Counted from the first letter of the stretch, positions 24,384-32,773 are shown. The stretch: DNA of 64,000 bases from DTU019 sp050949825 (GCA_050949825.1 JBMNGL010000007.1:62001-126000); one strand, 5' to 3'. A program made the numbers and translations. The notes: generated by a model not told the origin, from the sequence alone.

Positions 24384-26984
24384 ATGAATGTAGAACGTCT
24401 TACCCAGAAATCACGACAAGCCTTGGCCGAGGCGCATCAATTGGCGGCAGAAAGACATCATCAGGAGGTTAATGGCAAACACCTTCTGAAAGCCTTAATC
24501 ACTCAGGAAGAAGGCCTTGCATCGCGTTTGCTGGAGCAGGCCGGCATCAACCTGAATGCTTTTGAACAGCAATTAAACCGGCTTCTGGAAAAGATTCCAG
24601 CCGTTTATGGATATGAAGGTTCCGTCTATATGAGCGGTTCCCTGGCCAGGGTTTTAAATCAGGCCGAAAAGGAAGCGCAGCTGCTTAAAGATGACTATGT
24701 CAGTGTGGAGCACATCCTGCTGGCATTAATCACCGAAGGGGAAAGCGATCTCAAAAACCTGTTCCAGACTATGAGGCTCAACCGGGATCAGATCTTTAAT
24801 GCTTTGCGCACGGTGCGCGGTTCACAGCGGGTGACCAGCGAGAACCCGGAGGATAGCTATGAGGCCCTGAGCCGTTATGGCAGGGATTTGACCCGTCTGG
24901 CCCGTGAAGGCAAATTGGATCCGGTGATTGGCCGTGATGAAGAGATACGCCGGGTCATTGAAATCATTTCCCGACGCACCAAAAACAATCCCATCTTGAT
25001 TGGGGAGCCCGGGGTAGGCAAAACCGCCATAGCGGAAGGCCTGGCGCGGCGCATTGTAGCCGGCGATGTTCCTGAAGGCCTTAAAGGCAAGCAGATTATC
25101 TCTTTGGATATGGGCGCCCTGGTGGCCGGCGCTAAATACCGGGGCGAGTTTGAAGAGCGGCTCAAAGCGGTCTTAAAAGAGGTGCAGGATTCCAGCGGCG
25201 TTGTGATCCTGTTTATTGATGAGCTGCATACGGTTATCGGAGCAGGGGCCACCGAAGGCGCCATGGATGCCAGCAATCTCTTAAAACCCATGCTGGCCCG
25301 GGGAGAATTGCGCGCCATTGGCGCCACTACCCTGGATGAGTATCGCAAACATATAGAAAAGGACGCTGCATTGGAACGCCGCTTTCAACCGGTGATGGTC
25401 AATCCCCCTTCAGTGGAGGACAGCATATCTATACTTCGGGGGCTCAAGGAGCGCTACGAAGTGCATCACGGGGTGCGCATCCAGGATGCTGCCCTGGTGG
25501 CGGCCGCGGTTTTGTCCGACCGCTACATCTCCGATCGCTTCCTGCCGGACAAGGCTATTGACTTGATGGATGAGGCGGCGGCTCGCTTGCGTACGGAGAT
25601 TGACAGTATGCCCGCGGAGCTGGACGACATTACCCGCCGCATCATGCAGCTTGAAATTGAAGCCGCGGTTTTAGAAAAGGAAACCGACCCGGCTTCCAAA
25701 GAAAGGCTGAATAATATCCTTAAGCAGCTGCAGGATATGCGCAGTGAAGCCGATGTGATGAAGAGCCAGTGGCAAACCGAGAAGGAAGCCATCGCGCGCC
25801 TGCGTACAATCAAGCGGGATATTGAAGAATGCCGCACCGACATTGAAAAAGCGGAGCGGGAATATGATTTAAACCGCATTGCGGAGTTGAAATATGGCCG
25901 GCTAAACCAGTTGGAAAGGCAGCTTGAGGAAGAAGAAGCCCGCCTGGCTGACAATCAGGTGCATCGTCTGCTGAAAGAGGAGGTTGACGAAGAGGACATT
26001 GCCCGGGTGGTGAGCCGCTGGACCGGCATTCAGGTAAGCCGTTTACTGGAAGGTGAACGCGAAAAACTGATGCACCTGGATGACATCCTGCATGAGCGGG
26101 TGGTAGGTCAGGATGAAGCCGTAGAAGCGGTAGCGGATGCCGTGTTGCGCTCCCGCAGCGGGCTTAAAGATCCCCACCGTCCGGTAGGCAGCTTTATCTT
26201 TTTAGGACCCACCGGGGTGGGTAAAACCGAGTTGAGTAAAGCCCTGGCCGAAGCCCTGTTTGACGATGAACGCAACATGATCAGGTTGGATATGTCCGAG
26301 TATATGGAGAAACACAGCGTAGCCCGGCTAATTGGGGCTCCCCCCGGTTATGTCGGTTATGAAGAGGGGGGGCAACTCTCCGAGGCGGTTAGGCGCAAGC
26401 CCTATTCAGTCTTATTATTTGATGAGATTGAAAAAGCGCATCATGATGTTTTCAACATCCTGCTGCAGATCCTGGATGATGGCCGCTTAACCGATGGCAA
26501 AGGGCGTTCCGTGGATTTTCGCAACACGATTATTATTATGACCTCAAACATCGGCAGCCAGGAAATCTTGAATTTTGCCCAAAGCGGGGGCAAATATGAA
26601 GATATGCAGGGCAGGGTCCTGGATATGCTCAAAATGCACTTTAGACCGGAGTTTTTGAATCGGGTGGATGAAGTCATCGTATTCCATGCCCTGGAAGAAG
26701 CACAGATTGGAAAGATCGCGGCTATGCTGCTTAAAAAACTGGCTTTGCGTTTCAGGGAAAACCTGCAAGGTATGTTAACCTGGGATAAGGCAGCTCTGGA
26801 CTACCTGGCCAAACGGGGCTATGATCCTTCTTACGGGGCCAGGCCGCTAAAGCGGCTGATTCAACAGGATGTGGAAACCGCCTTATCGCGGCAGATTATC
26901 AGCGGCGCCATTGCCCCGGGAGACAATGTAATCCTCAGTGCCAGCGGGGATCAATTGCTTCTAAATGTAGATAAGAAGCACTAA
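24384..26984 (+). CDS. clpB: ATP-dependent disaggregase ClpB
   Basis: Hsp100 hexamer that extracts proteins from aggregates with DnaK. 866 residues: N-domain repeats (1-145), AAA1 with Walker A GEPGVGKTA and ILFIDELHT, the long coiled-coil middle domain (about 400-530, Glu/Arg/Lys rich), and AAA2 with GPTGVGKTELSK and LLFDEIEKAH. The C-terminal GYDPSYGARPLKRLIQ is conserved. It is last in the dnaK-dnaJ-cbpM operon, so the complete DnaK/ClpB bichaperone system is expressed together. A 12-bp hairpin ends the operon. Confidence 0.97.
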   Translation: MNVERLTQKSRQALAEAHQLAAERHHQEVNGKHLLKALITQEEGLASRLLEQAGINLNAFEQQLNRLLEKIPAVYGYEGSVYMSGSLARVLNQAEKEAQLLKDDYVSVEHILLALITEGESDLKNLFQTMRLNRDQIFNALRTVRGSQRVTSENPEDSYEALSRYGRDLTRLAREGKLDPVIGRDEEIRRVIEIISRRTKNNPILIGEPGVGKTAIAEGLARRIVAGDVPEGLKGKQIISLDMGALVAGAKYRGEFEERLKAVLKEVQDSSGVVILFIDELHTVIGAGATEGAMDASNLLKPMLARGELRAIGATTLDEYRKHIEKDAALERRFQPVMVNPPSVEDSISILRGLKERYEVHHGVRIQDAALVAAAVLSDRYISDRFLPDKAIDLMDEAAARLRTEIDSMPAELDDITRRIMQLEIEAAVLEKETDPASKERLNNILKQLQDMRSEADVMKSQWQTEKEAIARLRTIKRDIEECRTDIEKAEREYDLNRIAELKYGRLNQLERQLEEEEARLADNQVHRLLKEEVDEEDIARVVSRWTGIQVSRLLEGEREKLMHLDDILHERVVGQDEAVEAVADAVLRSRSGLKDPHRPVGSFIFLGPTGVGKTELSKALAEALFDDERNMIRLDMSEYMEKHSVARLIGAPPGYVGYEEGGQLSEAVRRKPYSVLLFDEIEKAHHDVFNILLQILDDGRLTDGKGRSVDFRNTIIIMTSNIGSQEILNFAQSGGKYEDMQGRVLDMLKMHFRPEFLNRVDEVIVFHALEEAQIGKIAAMLLKKLALRFRENLQGMLTWDKAALDYLAKRGYDPSYGARPLKRLIQQDVETALSRQIISGAIAPGDNVILSASGDQLLLNVDKKH

Positions 26985-27001
26985 AGCCATAGAAGAAGGA
27001 C

Positions 27002-27043
27002 AACGGGTTGCCCCAGGGCAACCCGTTATCCTGGTATTCTTTA
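27002..27043 (+). terminator. Hairpin terminator after clpB
   Basis: Perfect 12-bp arms AACGGGTTGCCC / GGGCAACCCGTT with a 2-base loop, followed by a weakly T-rich tail (TATCCTGGTATTCTTT). Confidence 0.8.
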
Positions 27044-27162
27044 CCCCCCTCCTTTTCATCCGCTTCATAGCTTAGCATCATTGATCCATAATCATATCAA
27101 AGATTGCATAAAAGCGGCCTTGATTCACAAAGACTAACAAAAAGATTAGGAGGGATAATCGA

Positions 27163-27477
27163 ATGGCTTTACTGGGAGACCCTTTTGTAGCCAATGTCTC
27201 CAAGCAGTTGTCTCAGCCAGAGCTTTTGCAGGCCCTTCGGGCTGATATCGCGGGTGAATTGGAGGCGATTATCGGCTACGAAGCCCATGCTATGGCATGC
27301 GGTGATGAGAGGGTTAAAAAGATACTCACCCATATAGCTGATGAGGAAAGGCGCCATGTCGGAGAATTACAGCAATTGCTGCACATGCTCAATCCGCATG
27401 AACAGCAGATGTTTGATCAGGGACAGCAAAAAGTCATGCAGCAGCAAGCACAGAATTTCTCCCCGCCCATGCAGTAA
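27163..27477 (+). CDS. Small ferritin-like (rubrerythrin-type) helical protein
   Basis: 104 residues. Two helices carry an ExxH-type diiron pattern: GELEAIIGYEAHAMAC (residues 31-47) and IADEERRHVGELQQLL (57-73), enough for half of a ferritin four-helix bundle, so it likely dimerises. The tail is Gln/Met rich (GQQKVMQQQAQNFSPPMQ). Similar 100-residue proteins in Clostridia are peroxide- or iron-handling, and some are encapsulin cargo; no encapsulin gene is in the window. AGGAGGGA lies 8 bases before the ATG. Single gene. Confidence 0.78.
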   Translation: MALLGDPFVANVSKQLSQPELLQALRADIAGELEAIIGYEAHAMACGDERVKKILTHIADEERRHVGELQQLLHMLNPHEQQMFDQGQQKVMQQQAQNFSPPMQ

Positions 27478-27619
27478 AGGTCCGGGGGACTCCGGTCCCC
27501 TGAATGACCAAAAGCATGTTGATGGATAGTATTTTAAAACTGCAAGTAAACCTCCCCGGCTCCGGCTATAATGAAAGCAGAGAACAATAAGCTTTAAATA
27601 TTAGGAAAGGGAGTCTAAC

Positions 27620-27817
27620 ATGAGCACTATTATTCAAATAGCGGGCATGAGCTGCAATCACTGTAAAATGGCAGTGGAAAAAGCCCTGCAAGCGGTTCCC
27701 GGCGTTGAAAAGGTGCAGGTTGACCTGGAGAAAAAGCAGGCCGTTATCGAGGGGAAGGCAAACCGGCAAGAATTGGTCAAGGCGATTGAGGAAACAGGCT
27801 ACGAAGTAATTTCATAG
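27620..27817 (+). CDS. copZ: CopZ-like heavy-metal-associated chaperone
   Basis: 65-residue ferredoxin-like HMA domain with the metal loop GMSCNHC (Cys12 and Cys15) and the family pattern AVPGVEKVQVDLEKKQAVIEG...AIEETGYEV. It would carry Cu(I) to a P-type ATPase, which is not in the window. AGGAAAGGGAG lies before the ATG. The CsoR-type repressor at 3.4 kb could be part of the same copper response, but the two are 24 kb apart. Confidence 0.92.
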   Translation: MSTIIQIAGMSCNHCKMAVEKALQAVPGVEKVQVDLEKKQAVIEGKANRQELVKAIEETGYEVIS

Positions 27818-27885
27818 TCCGTGCTGTCGGTAAAAGCTTTGCATTCCACAAAAAGATTTATTATCATATATTAAGTGTTTATTCC

Positions 27886-27914
27886 ACTGCAAAAAGGTAT
27901 AATTCGCAGGTTTG
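27886..27914 (+). repeat. Left-end fragment of the dispersed repeat, copy D
   Basis: ACTGCAAAAAGGTATAATTCGCAGGTTT matches the left end of the full element at 57794-57822 (CCTGCAAAAAGGTATAATCC...AGTTTG) with few changes. Beyond it the sequence differs (GGACCAAGAACGTCCCC). It lies 78 bases upstream of the candidate selenoprotein gene. Confidence 0.65.
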
Positions 27915-27991
27915 GGACCAAGAACGTCCCCTTGTTGGGTCTTACAGCAGAATGTCCCCAGCGTTATTTAGTGTTAGGAGGTGAAGGCAAT

Positions 27992-28189
27992 ATGGTTACC
28001 AAGGACATGATCATTAAGGATATTGTGGACAAGTACCCTCAGACCCTGCCGGTTTTTGGACAGTTCGGTATGGGCTGACTGGGTTGCAGCGGGGCTTTAT
28101 TTGAAAGTCTGGAACAGGGAGCTGTGGCTCATGGTATTGATGTTGAGGCGATGTTGAAAGCATTGAACAGCCGCCTGGGGAAGAATTAA
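27992..28189 (+). CDS. Probable selenoprotein, DUF1858 / hybrid-cluster-protein-associated redox disulfide family
   Basis: One 65-codon frame from ATG 27992 to TAA 28187, interrupted only by TGA at codon 29 (28076-28078). Before it: MVTKDMIIKDIVDKYPQTLP, VFGQFGMG; after it: LGCSGALFESLEQG, AVAHGIDVEAMLKALNSRLG. The family has GMGCxxC here, so UGA replaces the first Cys of CLGC, giving UxxC. The frame is undisturbed on both sides, and GGAGGTGA lies about 8 bases before the ATG. A 7-bp hairpin with AUUUG loop lies about 24-28 nt after the UGA, but the loop lacks the usual early G. Alternatives are a nonsense mutation or sequencing error. Neighbours are copZ and a MOSC gene. Confidence 0.72.
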
Positions 28190-28208
28190 AACCTTTACGG
28201 GTTAAGAT

Positions 28209-28664
28209 ATGGGGAAGGTTATGATTGAAAATACCGGCCGGGTACTGGCCGTCAATATTTCAGATAAACGGGGCGAAAAAAAACACGACATTGGTGAAGC
28301 CTATCTGCAAGCCGGGTTGGGCATTACCGAGGATGCTCACCGCGGGGAATGGCACCGTCAGGTTAGCCTGTTATCCCTGTCCAGTGTGGAAAAGATGCGC
28401 AAGCTGGGAATTGAAATAAACTATGGTGACTTTGCCGAGAACCTGACTATTTCCGGGCTGGAGGTATGCACCTTGCCTATCGGTACCAGACTGCGCATTG
28501 GTGAGGCTTTAACCGAGGTTACGCAAATCGGCAAGGCATGTCACAATCAAGGTTGTGCTATCAAAAAGCAGGCCGGTCATTGTGTGATGCCGACAGAAGG
28601 GATTTTTGTCAAAGTCCTGGAATCAGGCCGGGTAAAATGTGGCGATACGGTGCAAGTCCTCTGA
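28209..28664 (+). CDS. MOSC domain protein
   Basis: 151 residues with the MOSC beta-barrel pattern: GITEDAHRGEWHRQVSLLS, GDFAENLTISGLEVCTLPIGTRLRIGEALTEVTQIGKACHN, and a late Cys in the usual position (GKACHNQGCAI). MOSC domains bind molybdenum cofactor sulfur and are fused or free; stand-alone forms are thought to handle sulfur transfer for Mo enzymes. It begins 19 bases after the candidate selenoprotein and is probably cotranscribed. ATG 28209 is used; ATG 28221 is an alternative. A strong terminator follows. Confidence 0.88.
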   Translation: MGKVMIENTGRVLAVNISDKRGEKKHDIGEAYLQAGLGITEDAHRGEWHRQVSLLSLSSVEKMRKLGIEINYGDFAENLTISGLEVCTLPIGTRLRIGEALTEVTQIGKACHNQGCAIKKQAGHCVMPTEGIFVKVLESGRVKCGDTVQVL

Positions 28665-28675
28665 GAAAAGTTAAA

Positions 28676-28740
28676 GGGACGGGTATAGTGTAGTCAGGAA
28701 GGTGGTATGACTCACTTGGTACCCGTCTCTTTTTGTTTTT
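28676..28740 (+). terminator. Rho-independent terminator after the MOSC gene
   Basis: GGGACGGGTA at 28676 pairs with TACCCGTCTC at 28720-28729 around a long 34-base loop, which itself has short complementarity, followed by TTTTTGTTTTTT. The gap up to 28899 shows no further gene. Confidence 0.75.
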
Positions 28741-28899
28741 TGCCTATTGTTGATGCCGGACTGATTTAGGCATATGATATTATTGTCGACTATTATACCT
28801 CCTGGATGGGTCAGGCGGGATGAAAGGGTTTAGGACCGCGCCACCAAACATATTATTTGTGTTTGGCGACAGTCGGGCTTTTGGAAAGGGATATTTAAC

Positions 28900-29706
28900 A
28901 TGCACTTTTTTGCAGATTACCATACACATACCGCTTATTCGGGAGACAGTGAAGCGCCCATGCAGGATATGGTAGAACGTGCTGTGCAAATGAATTTGAA
29001 GCAATTGGTTTTTACCGATCATGTAGATTATGATTACGCAGATCCCAACTTCGAACAGATTGATTTTGAGACCTATTTGCAGGAGTTCACCGCTCTTAAA
29101 AAAAAGTATCATCGGCAGATTGAGTTATTGATGGGGGTTGAAGTAGGCTTTCAGCACCACGTTGCGGACCGCATCAAAACCTTATTGCAAAGCTATCCTT
29201 TTGAGTTTGTAATTTGTTCAACCCATATGGCGGATAAACTCGACTTTTACACCGGGGCCTTTTTTGAGGGCAAGGATTGCCATGCTGCTTATGAACGTTA
29301 CTTCCAGAACGTGCTGGCGGGGATTAAGGAGTTAGATGATTTCGATGTTTACGGGCATCTGGACTTCATTGTGCGCTATGGAAACTACCCGCAAAAGGAA
29401 TTGCATTACCGAGACTACTCGGATATTCTGGATGAAATCCTGCGGCGCCTGATATATATGGGTAAAGGCATCGAAATCAACACCTCCGGCTACCGTTATG
29501 GTCTGCAGCAATTGCACCCGCAATTGGAGATTCTGAAACGCTACCGTCAATTGGGGGGTGAAATCATCACGGTGGGCTCGGATGCGCATTTTCCTATGGA
29601 TATTTGTTTTGAATTCCAACAGGCCTATGAGACGCTTAGATGGTTGGGATACAAATACCTGGCTGCCTATAAGAAGCGCAAGGTCGAGTTTATTAAGATA
29701 CCATAG
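28900..29706 (+). CDS. PHP-domain histidinol-phosphatase family protein
   Basis: 268 residues with the PHP metal motifs: DYHTHTAYSGD at residues 6-16, FTDHVDY, GVEVGF, CSTHM, YGHLDF and GSDAHFP at the C-terminus. These match HisJ/HisK-type histidinol-phosphate phosphatases that perform the eighth step of histidine synthesis in Firmicutes. No other his genes are near, and PHP phosphoesterases can have other substrates, so the reaction is likely but not certain. GGAAAGGG precedes the ATG. Single gene. Confidence 0.85.
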   Translation: MHFFADYHTHTAYSGDSEAPMQDMVERAVQMNLKQLVFTDHVDYDYADPNFEQIDFETYLQEFTALKKKYHRQIELLMGVEVGFQHHVADRIKTLLQSYPFEFVICSTHMADKLDFYTGAFFEGKDCHAAYERYFQNVLAGIKELDDFDVYGHLDFIVRYGNYPQKELHYRDYSDILDEILRRLIYMGKGIEINTSGYRYGLQQLHPQLEILKRYRQLGGEIITVGSDAHFPMDICFEFQQAYETLRWLGYKYLAAYKKRKVEFIKIP

Positions 29707-29799
29707 TCGGTCGGGGGACCCCTGGTTGGCCATATTGCAGCAGCATTAACCTGACAGCATGACCCCGGGTGCCTGACACCAACTTATCAACTTATTGTG

Positions 29800-29890
29800 T
29801 ATTACGGTCGGATAAGACCACGGATACGACAAAATAAGGCCACCGTTCTGGTAAAATAAAGCCAGTCCTACGACAAAGTAGGCCAGCGAC
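29800..29890. repeat. Imperfect 22-bp tandem repeats, IS21-end-like remnant
   Basis: Four related units ending near 29821, 29843, 29864 and 29886: GGATAAGACCAC, AAAATAAGGCCAC, AAAATAAAGCCAG, AAAGTAGGCCAG, spaced 21-22 bases. Multiple short repeats of this kind form the ends of IS21-family elements. No transposase gene is adjacent, so if it is an IS end it is a solo remnant. The rest of 29707-29937 shows no gene. Confidence 0.5.
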
Positions 29891-29960
29891 CCTGTTTCTA
29901 TATATTCTCCCTATAATGAAAGGGCACACTAATGTGTGACATCATTATAGGAGGCCGATA

Positions 29961-30164
29961 ATCAAATTAAGAATAAAAAGTGGAATAGAGGGATTGCTAG
30001 AATTACCTCCCCGTGGAGATATAAAAAATATCCGTGGCTCTAATTCTTTAACATATCGTTTGAGAATAGGGAAATATCGCATACTTTATGAATTTGTTAA
30101 CAATGATGGAGAGCAAGTGTTAGTGATAAAGGATATAGGATCCCGTGGAGACATATACAAGTAA
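29961..30164 (+). pseudogene. RelE/ParE-family toxin, N-terminally truncated
   Basis: 67 codons matching the C-terminal two thirds of RelE toxins: IKSGIEGLLELPPRGDIKNIRG, then YRLRIGKYRILYEF and a final DIGSRGDIYK. The first strand and helix are absent. The frame has no ATG, GTG or TTG at its beginning; an AGGAGG at 29949-29954 sits just before ATA/ATC codons. So it is a 5'-deleted relic, unless translation starts at ATA/ATC. The antitoxin-like gene follows after 18 bases. An intact N-terminus was sought in the other frames upstream and not found. Confidence 0.65.
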
Positions 30165-30182
30165 TAAGGAGACGATAATATT

Positions 30183-30395
30183 ATGTCTGTAATATCCAAA
30201 CAGATTTTAGACATGATTGATATGCTACCTGAATCGGAGCAAAAGCTGGCATTTGAATTAATCAAAAGAATGGTTTTAGCCTGGGACAGTGATTTTACCA
30301 AATTAACGACTGCCGAAAGAGAAAGGCTAACAAAGGCTGAAAAAGAAATTGCCAATAAAGAGACTATCAATCATTTGGAGATTGATTGGAATTAG
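30183..30395 (+). CDS. RelB-like antitoxin
   Basis: 70 residues, highly helical. The pattern MSVISKQILDMIDMLPESEQKLAFELIKRMV...WDSDFTKLT, then AERERLTKAEKEIANKETI, is typical of antitoxins paired with the RelE type just upstream. The C-terminal half would wrap the toxin. AAGGAG lies about 11 bases before the ATG. Its toxin partner looks truncated, so the antitoxin may be an orphan or still act in trans on related toxins elsewhere. Confidence 0.72.
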   Translation: MSVISKQILDMIDMLPESEQKLAFELIKRMVLAWDSDFTKLTTAERERLTKAEKEIANKETINHLEIDWN

Positions 30396-30481
30396 CCGGT
30401 TCACTTTCAAGAATTGAGTGCAATTTAAGTGGGAGTTTGGGAGTGTCTCTGGTTCCGTGTAAATGGAATAATCTAACAACC

Positions 30482-30536
30482 AAGAAGCCTCGTGGGAAAG
30501 CAAGCAATTAAGCGCTCTCTCACGGGGATTCTTTTT
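30482..30536 (+). terminator. Terminator-like hairpin after the RelBE remnant
   Basis: AAGAAGCCTCGTGGGA pairs imperfectly with CTCACGGGGATTCTT (G-T pairs included), followed by a T run. The remaining gap to the adenine deaminase gene (30537-30743) has no gene; a purine riboswitch core was looked for and not found. Confidence 0.6.
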
Positions 30537-30743
30537 GGGTATACTGGCTGCATGGGGTGGTAGGTGTTCTGGGGAATGGGATGAGGCTTGGGCATTAACA
30601 CTAAAAGAGGGAACATAACTAGATCAGCTTGCTTAAAGTAGCATTCGAGAGTGGGTTGTGAATATTCTTGTTCGTTGTTGGGCAGGAACGTTCCCCCGTC
30701 ACCGTCTTGCCGGCAATAAAAATATTTAGAAAGGTGATGAGCA

Positions 30744-32549
30744 ATGAACGTATCTTACAGTCTTACCGAGAAGAGTTTTAATGAAATTACCGCGGAGCTT
30801 TCCCGGACAGCGATGGGCATTTTAAAGGCAGATGTGGTAATACGCGGCGCGCGTATATTGAATGTCAATACCAGGGAGATTGAAGAACATAAAGACGTTG
30901 CCATCAAATACGGGCGGATCGTTACGGTAGGGAAAGTTGATCATACCATCGGGGAAGATACGCAAATAATCGATGCCACCGGGTATACACTGGTCCCGGG
31001 GTTTCTGGATGGGCATGTGCATGTTGAAAGCAGTATGATGTCGGTTAGAGAATTTACCCGGGCTGCGTTACCACGCGGAACCACCGCCATATTTATGGAT
31101 CCTCATGAGATTGCCAATGTTTTGGGCATGAAGGGGGTTTGGATGATGGTGGAAGAGGGCAGGAAAATGCCCATGAAGATTTATGCAACCATGCCTTCCT
31201 GTGTTCCTGCTGCGCCTGGTTTTGAAGATGCCGGGGCAATATTTGGTCCGGATGAAATTAGAGAAGCCATGGGTGATGATCGCATTATCGGTTTAGGGGA
31301 AATGATGAACTTTCCCGGCATTATTTACGGCGATAAAAATGCCCATGGGGAACTGAAAGCTACACTGGAGGCAGGGAAACCAATAACCGGGCATTATTCC
31401 GTTCCCGACCTCGAGATCGGACTACCGGCTTATGCTGCCGCCGGAATAGCTTCCTGCCACGAAAGCACCACCAAAGAAGATGCACTTGCCCGTATGAGGC
31501 TGGGGATGTATGCCAAAATGCGTGAGGGTTCGGCCTGGCACGATGTAAAAGAAACCGTCCGCTCCATAACGGAGAACAATATCGACAGCCGCTATGCGAT
31601 TCTGGTGACAGATGATGTTCACCCCCATACTTTACGGGAACTCGGACATCTAGATCATGTGGTACGAAAGGCCATCGGACAGGGTGTCAATCCTATTACG
31701 GCCATCCAGATGGTAACCATAAACACCGCCCAGTGCTTTCGCGTGGACAGGCATCTGGGCAGTATTTCACCGGGACGCTGTGCGGATATCAACTTTATCA
31801 GTGATCTGGCCCGGGTTGCGGTTGACAAGGTCATGGTGGACGGGAAAATAGTGGCTGCAGGCGGGCAGATGCTTATGGAACTGCCCTACTATCACTATCC
31901 CGGGGAAGCTCGTCATTCTGTACACCTGAAAGAAAAGCTTACAGCGCAGCATTTTGTTGTCAAGGCACCGGCTGGTGCTGCAACGGTTAAGGCACATGTC
32001 ATGGAAATACGGGAAGCACATGTGGGGACCTATCACCGTTTGCTTGAGATGGACGCAGAAAACGGACAACCAGTGCACCAAAAAGCAGGTGATATTGCCA
32101 AAGTGATGGTGATGGAAAGGCATGGAAAAGATGGTACTTATGGATTAGGTTATGTGAAAGGTTTTGGCTTGGAGGCCGGGGCAGTAGCTTCAACCGTTGC
32201 CCATGACAGCCATAATCTCCTTATAGTCGGCACCAATGACGAAGATATGGCTCTGGCAGGAAATACCCTGGCTGAAGCTGGCGGCGGCATGATTGTCGTT
32301 AAAGACGGTCAAGTGATGGCTTTGTTGCCGCTGCCGATCGCCGGTTTGATGTCTGATAAGACCGTGGAAGAGGTGGCGGAAAATGTTGAGCGGTTGGACC
32401 GGGCCTGGAAGGATTTAGGCTGTCGTCTGGTTTCACCTTTCATGACCATGGCTTTAATATCCCTGCCGGTATTGCCCGAACTACGGCTTACCAACCGAGG
32501 TCTGGTGGATTGCCTGAATTTTAAAATGCTGCCTGCGCTCATTGAATAA
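30744..32549 (+). CDS. ade: Adenine deaminase
   Basis: Converts adenine to hypoxanthine for purine salvage. 601 residues of the amidohydrolase fold: PGFLDGHVHVESSMMS (metal-binding HxH near residue 92), MDPHEIANVLG, GHYSVPD, and DDVHPHTL. A C-terminal domain follows from about residue 420 with VAHDSHNLLIVGTNDEDM, as in B. subtilis AdeC. AGAAAGGTGATGAG precedes the ATG. It is a single gene between two toxin-antitoxin-type loci. Confidence 0.95.
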   Translation: MNVSYSLTEKSFNEITAELSRTAMGILKADVVIRGARILNVNTREIEEHKDVAIKYGRIVTVGKVDHTIGEDTQIIDATGYTLVPGFLDGHVHVESSMMSVREFTRAALPRGTTAIFMDPHEIANVLGMKGVWMMVEEGRKMPMKIYATMPSCVPAAPGFEDAGAIFGPDEIREAMGDDRIIGLGEMMNFPGIIYGDKNAHGELKATLEAGKPITGHYSVPDLEIGLPAYAAAGIASCHESTTKEDALARMRLGMYAKMREGSAWHDVKETVRSITENNIDSRYAILVTDDVHPHTLRELGHLDHVVRKAIGQGVNPITAIQMVTINTAQCFRVDRHLGSISPGRCADINFISDLARVAVDKVMVDGKIVAAGGQMLMELPYYHYPGEARHSVHLKEKLTAQHFVVKAPAGAATVKAHVMEIREAHVGTYHRLLEMDAENGQPVHQKAGDIAKVMVMERHGKDGTYGLGYVKGFGLEAGAVASTVAHDSHNLLIVGTNDEDMALAGNTLAEAGGGMIVVKDGQVMALLPLPIAGLMSDKTVEEVAENVERLDRAWKDLGCRLVSPFMTMALISLPVLPELRLTNRGLVDCLNFKMLPALIE

Positions 32550-32707
32550 GTGGAAGATATAACTTGTCTGGGCATATCAAAATGCAGACAGTATCGGATA
32601 TTCTTTTTAGGTGATCGAATGGAACTCAAGTACAAACCGCTGATTTTAGCATCTACCTTAGTACGGGGCTCGGGAACCCCCACCCTTATAAATTTTTCAG
32701 TTTCATG

Positions 32708-32736
32708 TTGGGAAAAGATAGTGGTTCGCATATAAT
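32708..32736 (+). promoter_or_regulatory. Promoter of the higBA module
   Basis: TTGGGA at 32708-32713, a 17-base spacer and TATAAT at 32731-32736, directly followed by twin palindromes. The 32550-32707 stretch before it shows no convincing gene. Confidence 0.65.
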
Positions 32737-32740
32737 ATAA

Positions 32741-32773
32741 TTAACCAATCAGTTAAGTTAACCAAGTGGTTAA
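32741..32773. promoter_or_regulatory. Twin palindromic operators of the higBA module
   Basis: TTAACCA-AG-TGGTTAA (32758-32773) is a perfect 16-bp palindrome. TTAACCA-AT-CAGTTAA (32741-32756) is the same with one mismatch. Their centres are 17 bases apart. They lie between the -10 box and the toxin start, where the HigA helix-turn-helix protein would repress its own operon. Confidence 0.72.

Noticed and set aside
27886..27990. Upstream frame of 67 codons that includes the start of the DUF1858 gene
   Set aside because: It joins repeat sequence to the true start; GGAGGTGA and the family N-terminus mark the ATG at 27992.
30537..30743. Purine riboswitch before adenine deaminase
   Set aside because: The conserved purine-aptamer strings were not found, and the stretch lacks the three-helix layout.
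32550..32735. A 61-codon frame after adenine deaminase
   Set aside because: No known motif and it runs into the higBA promoter; the codon pattern and lack of a good ribosome site argue against a gene.
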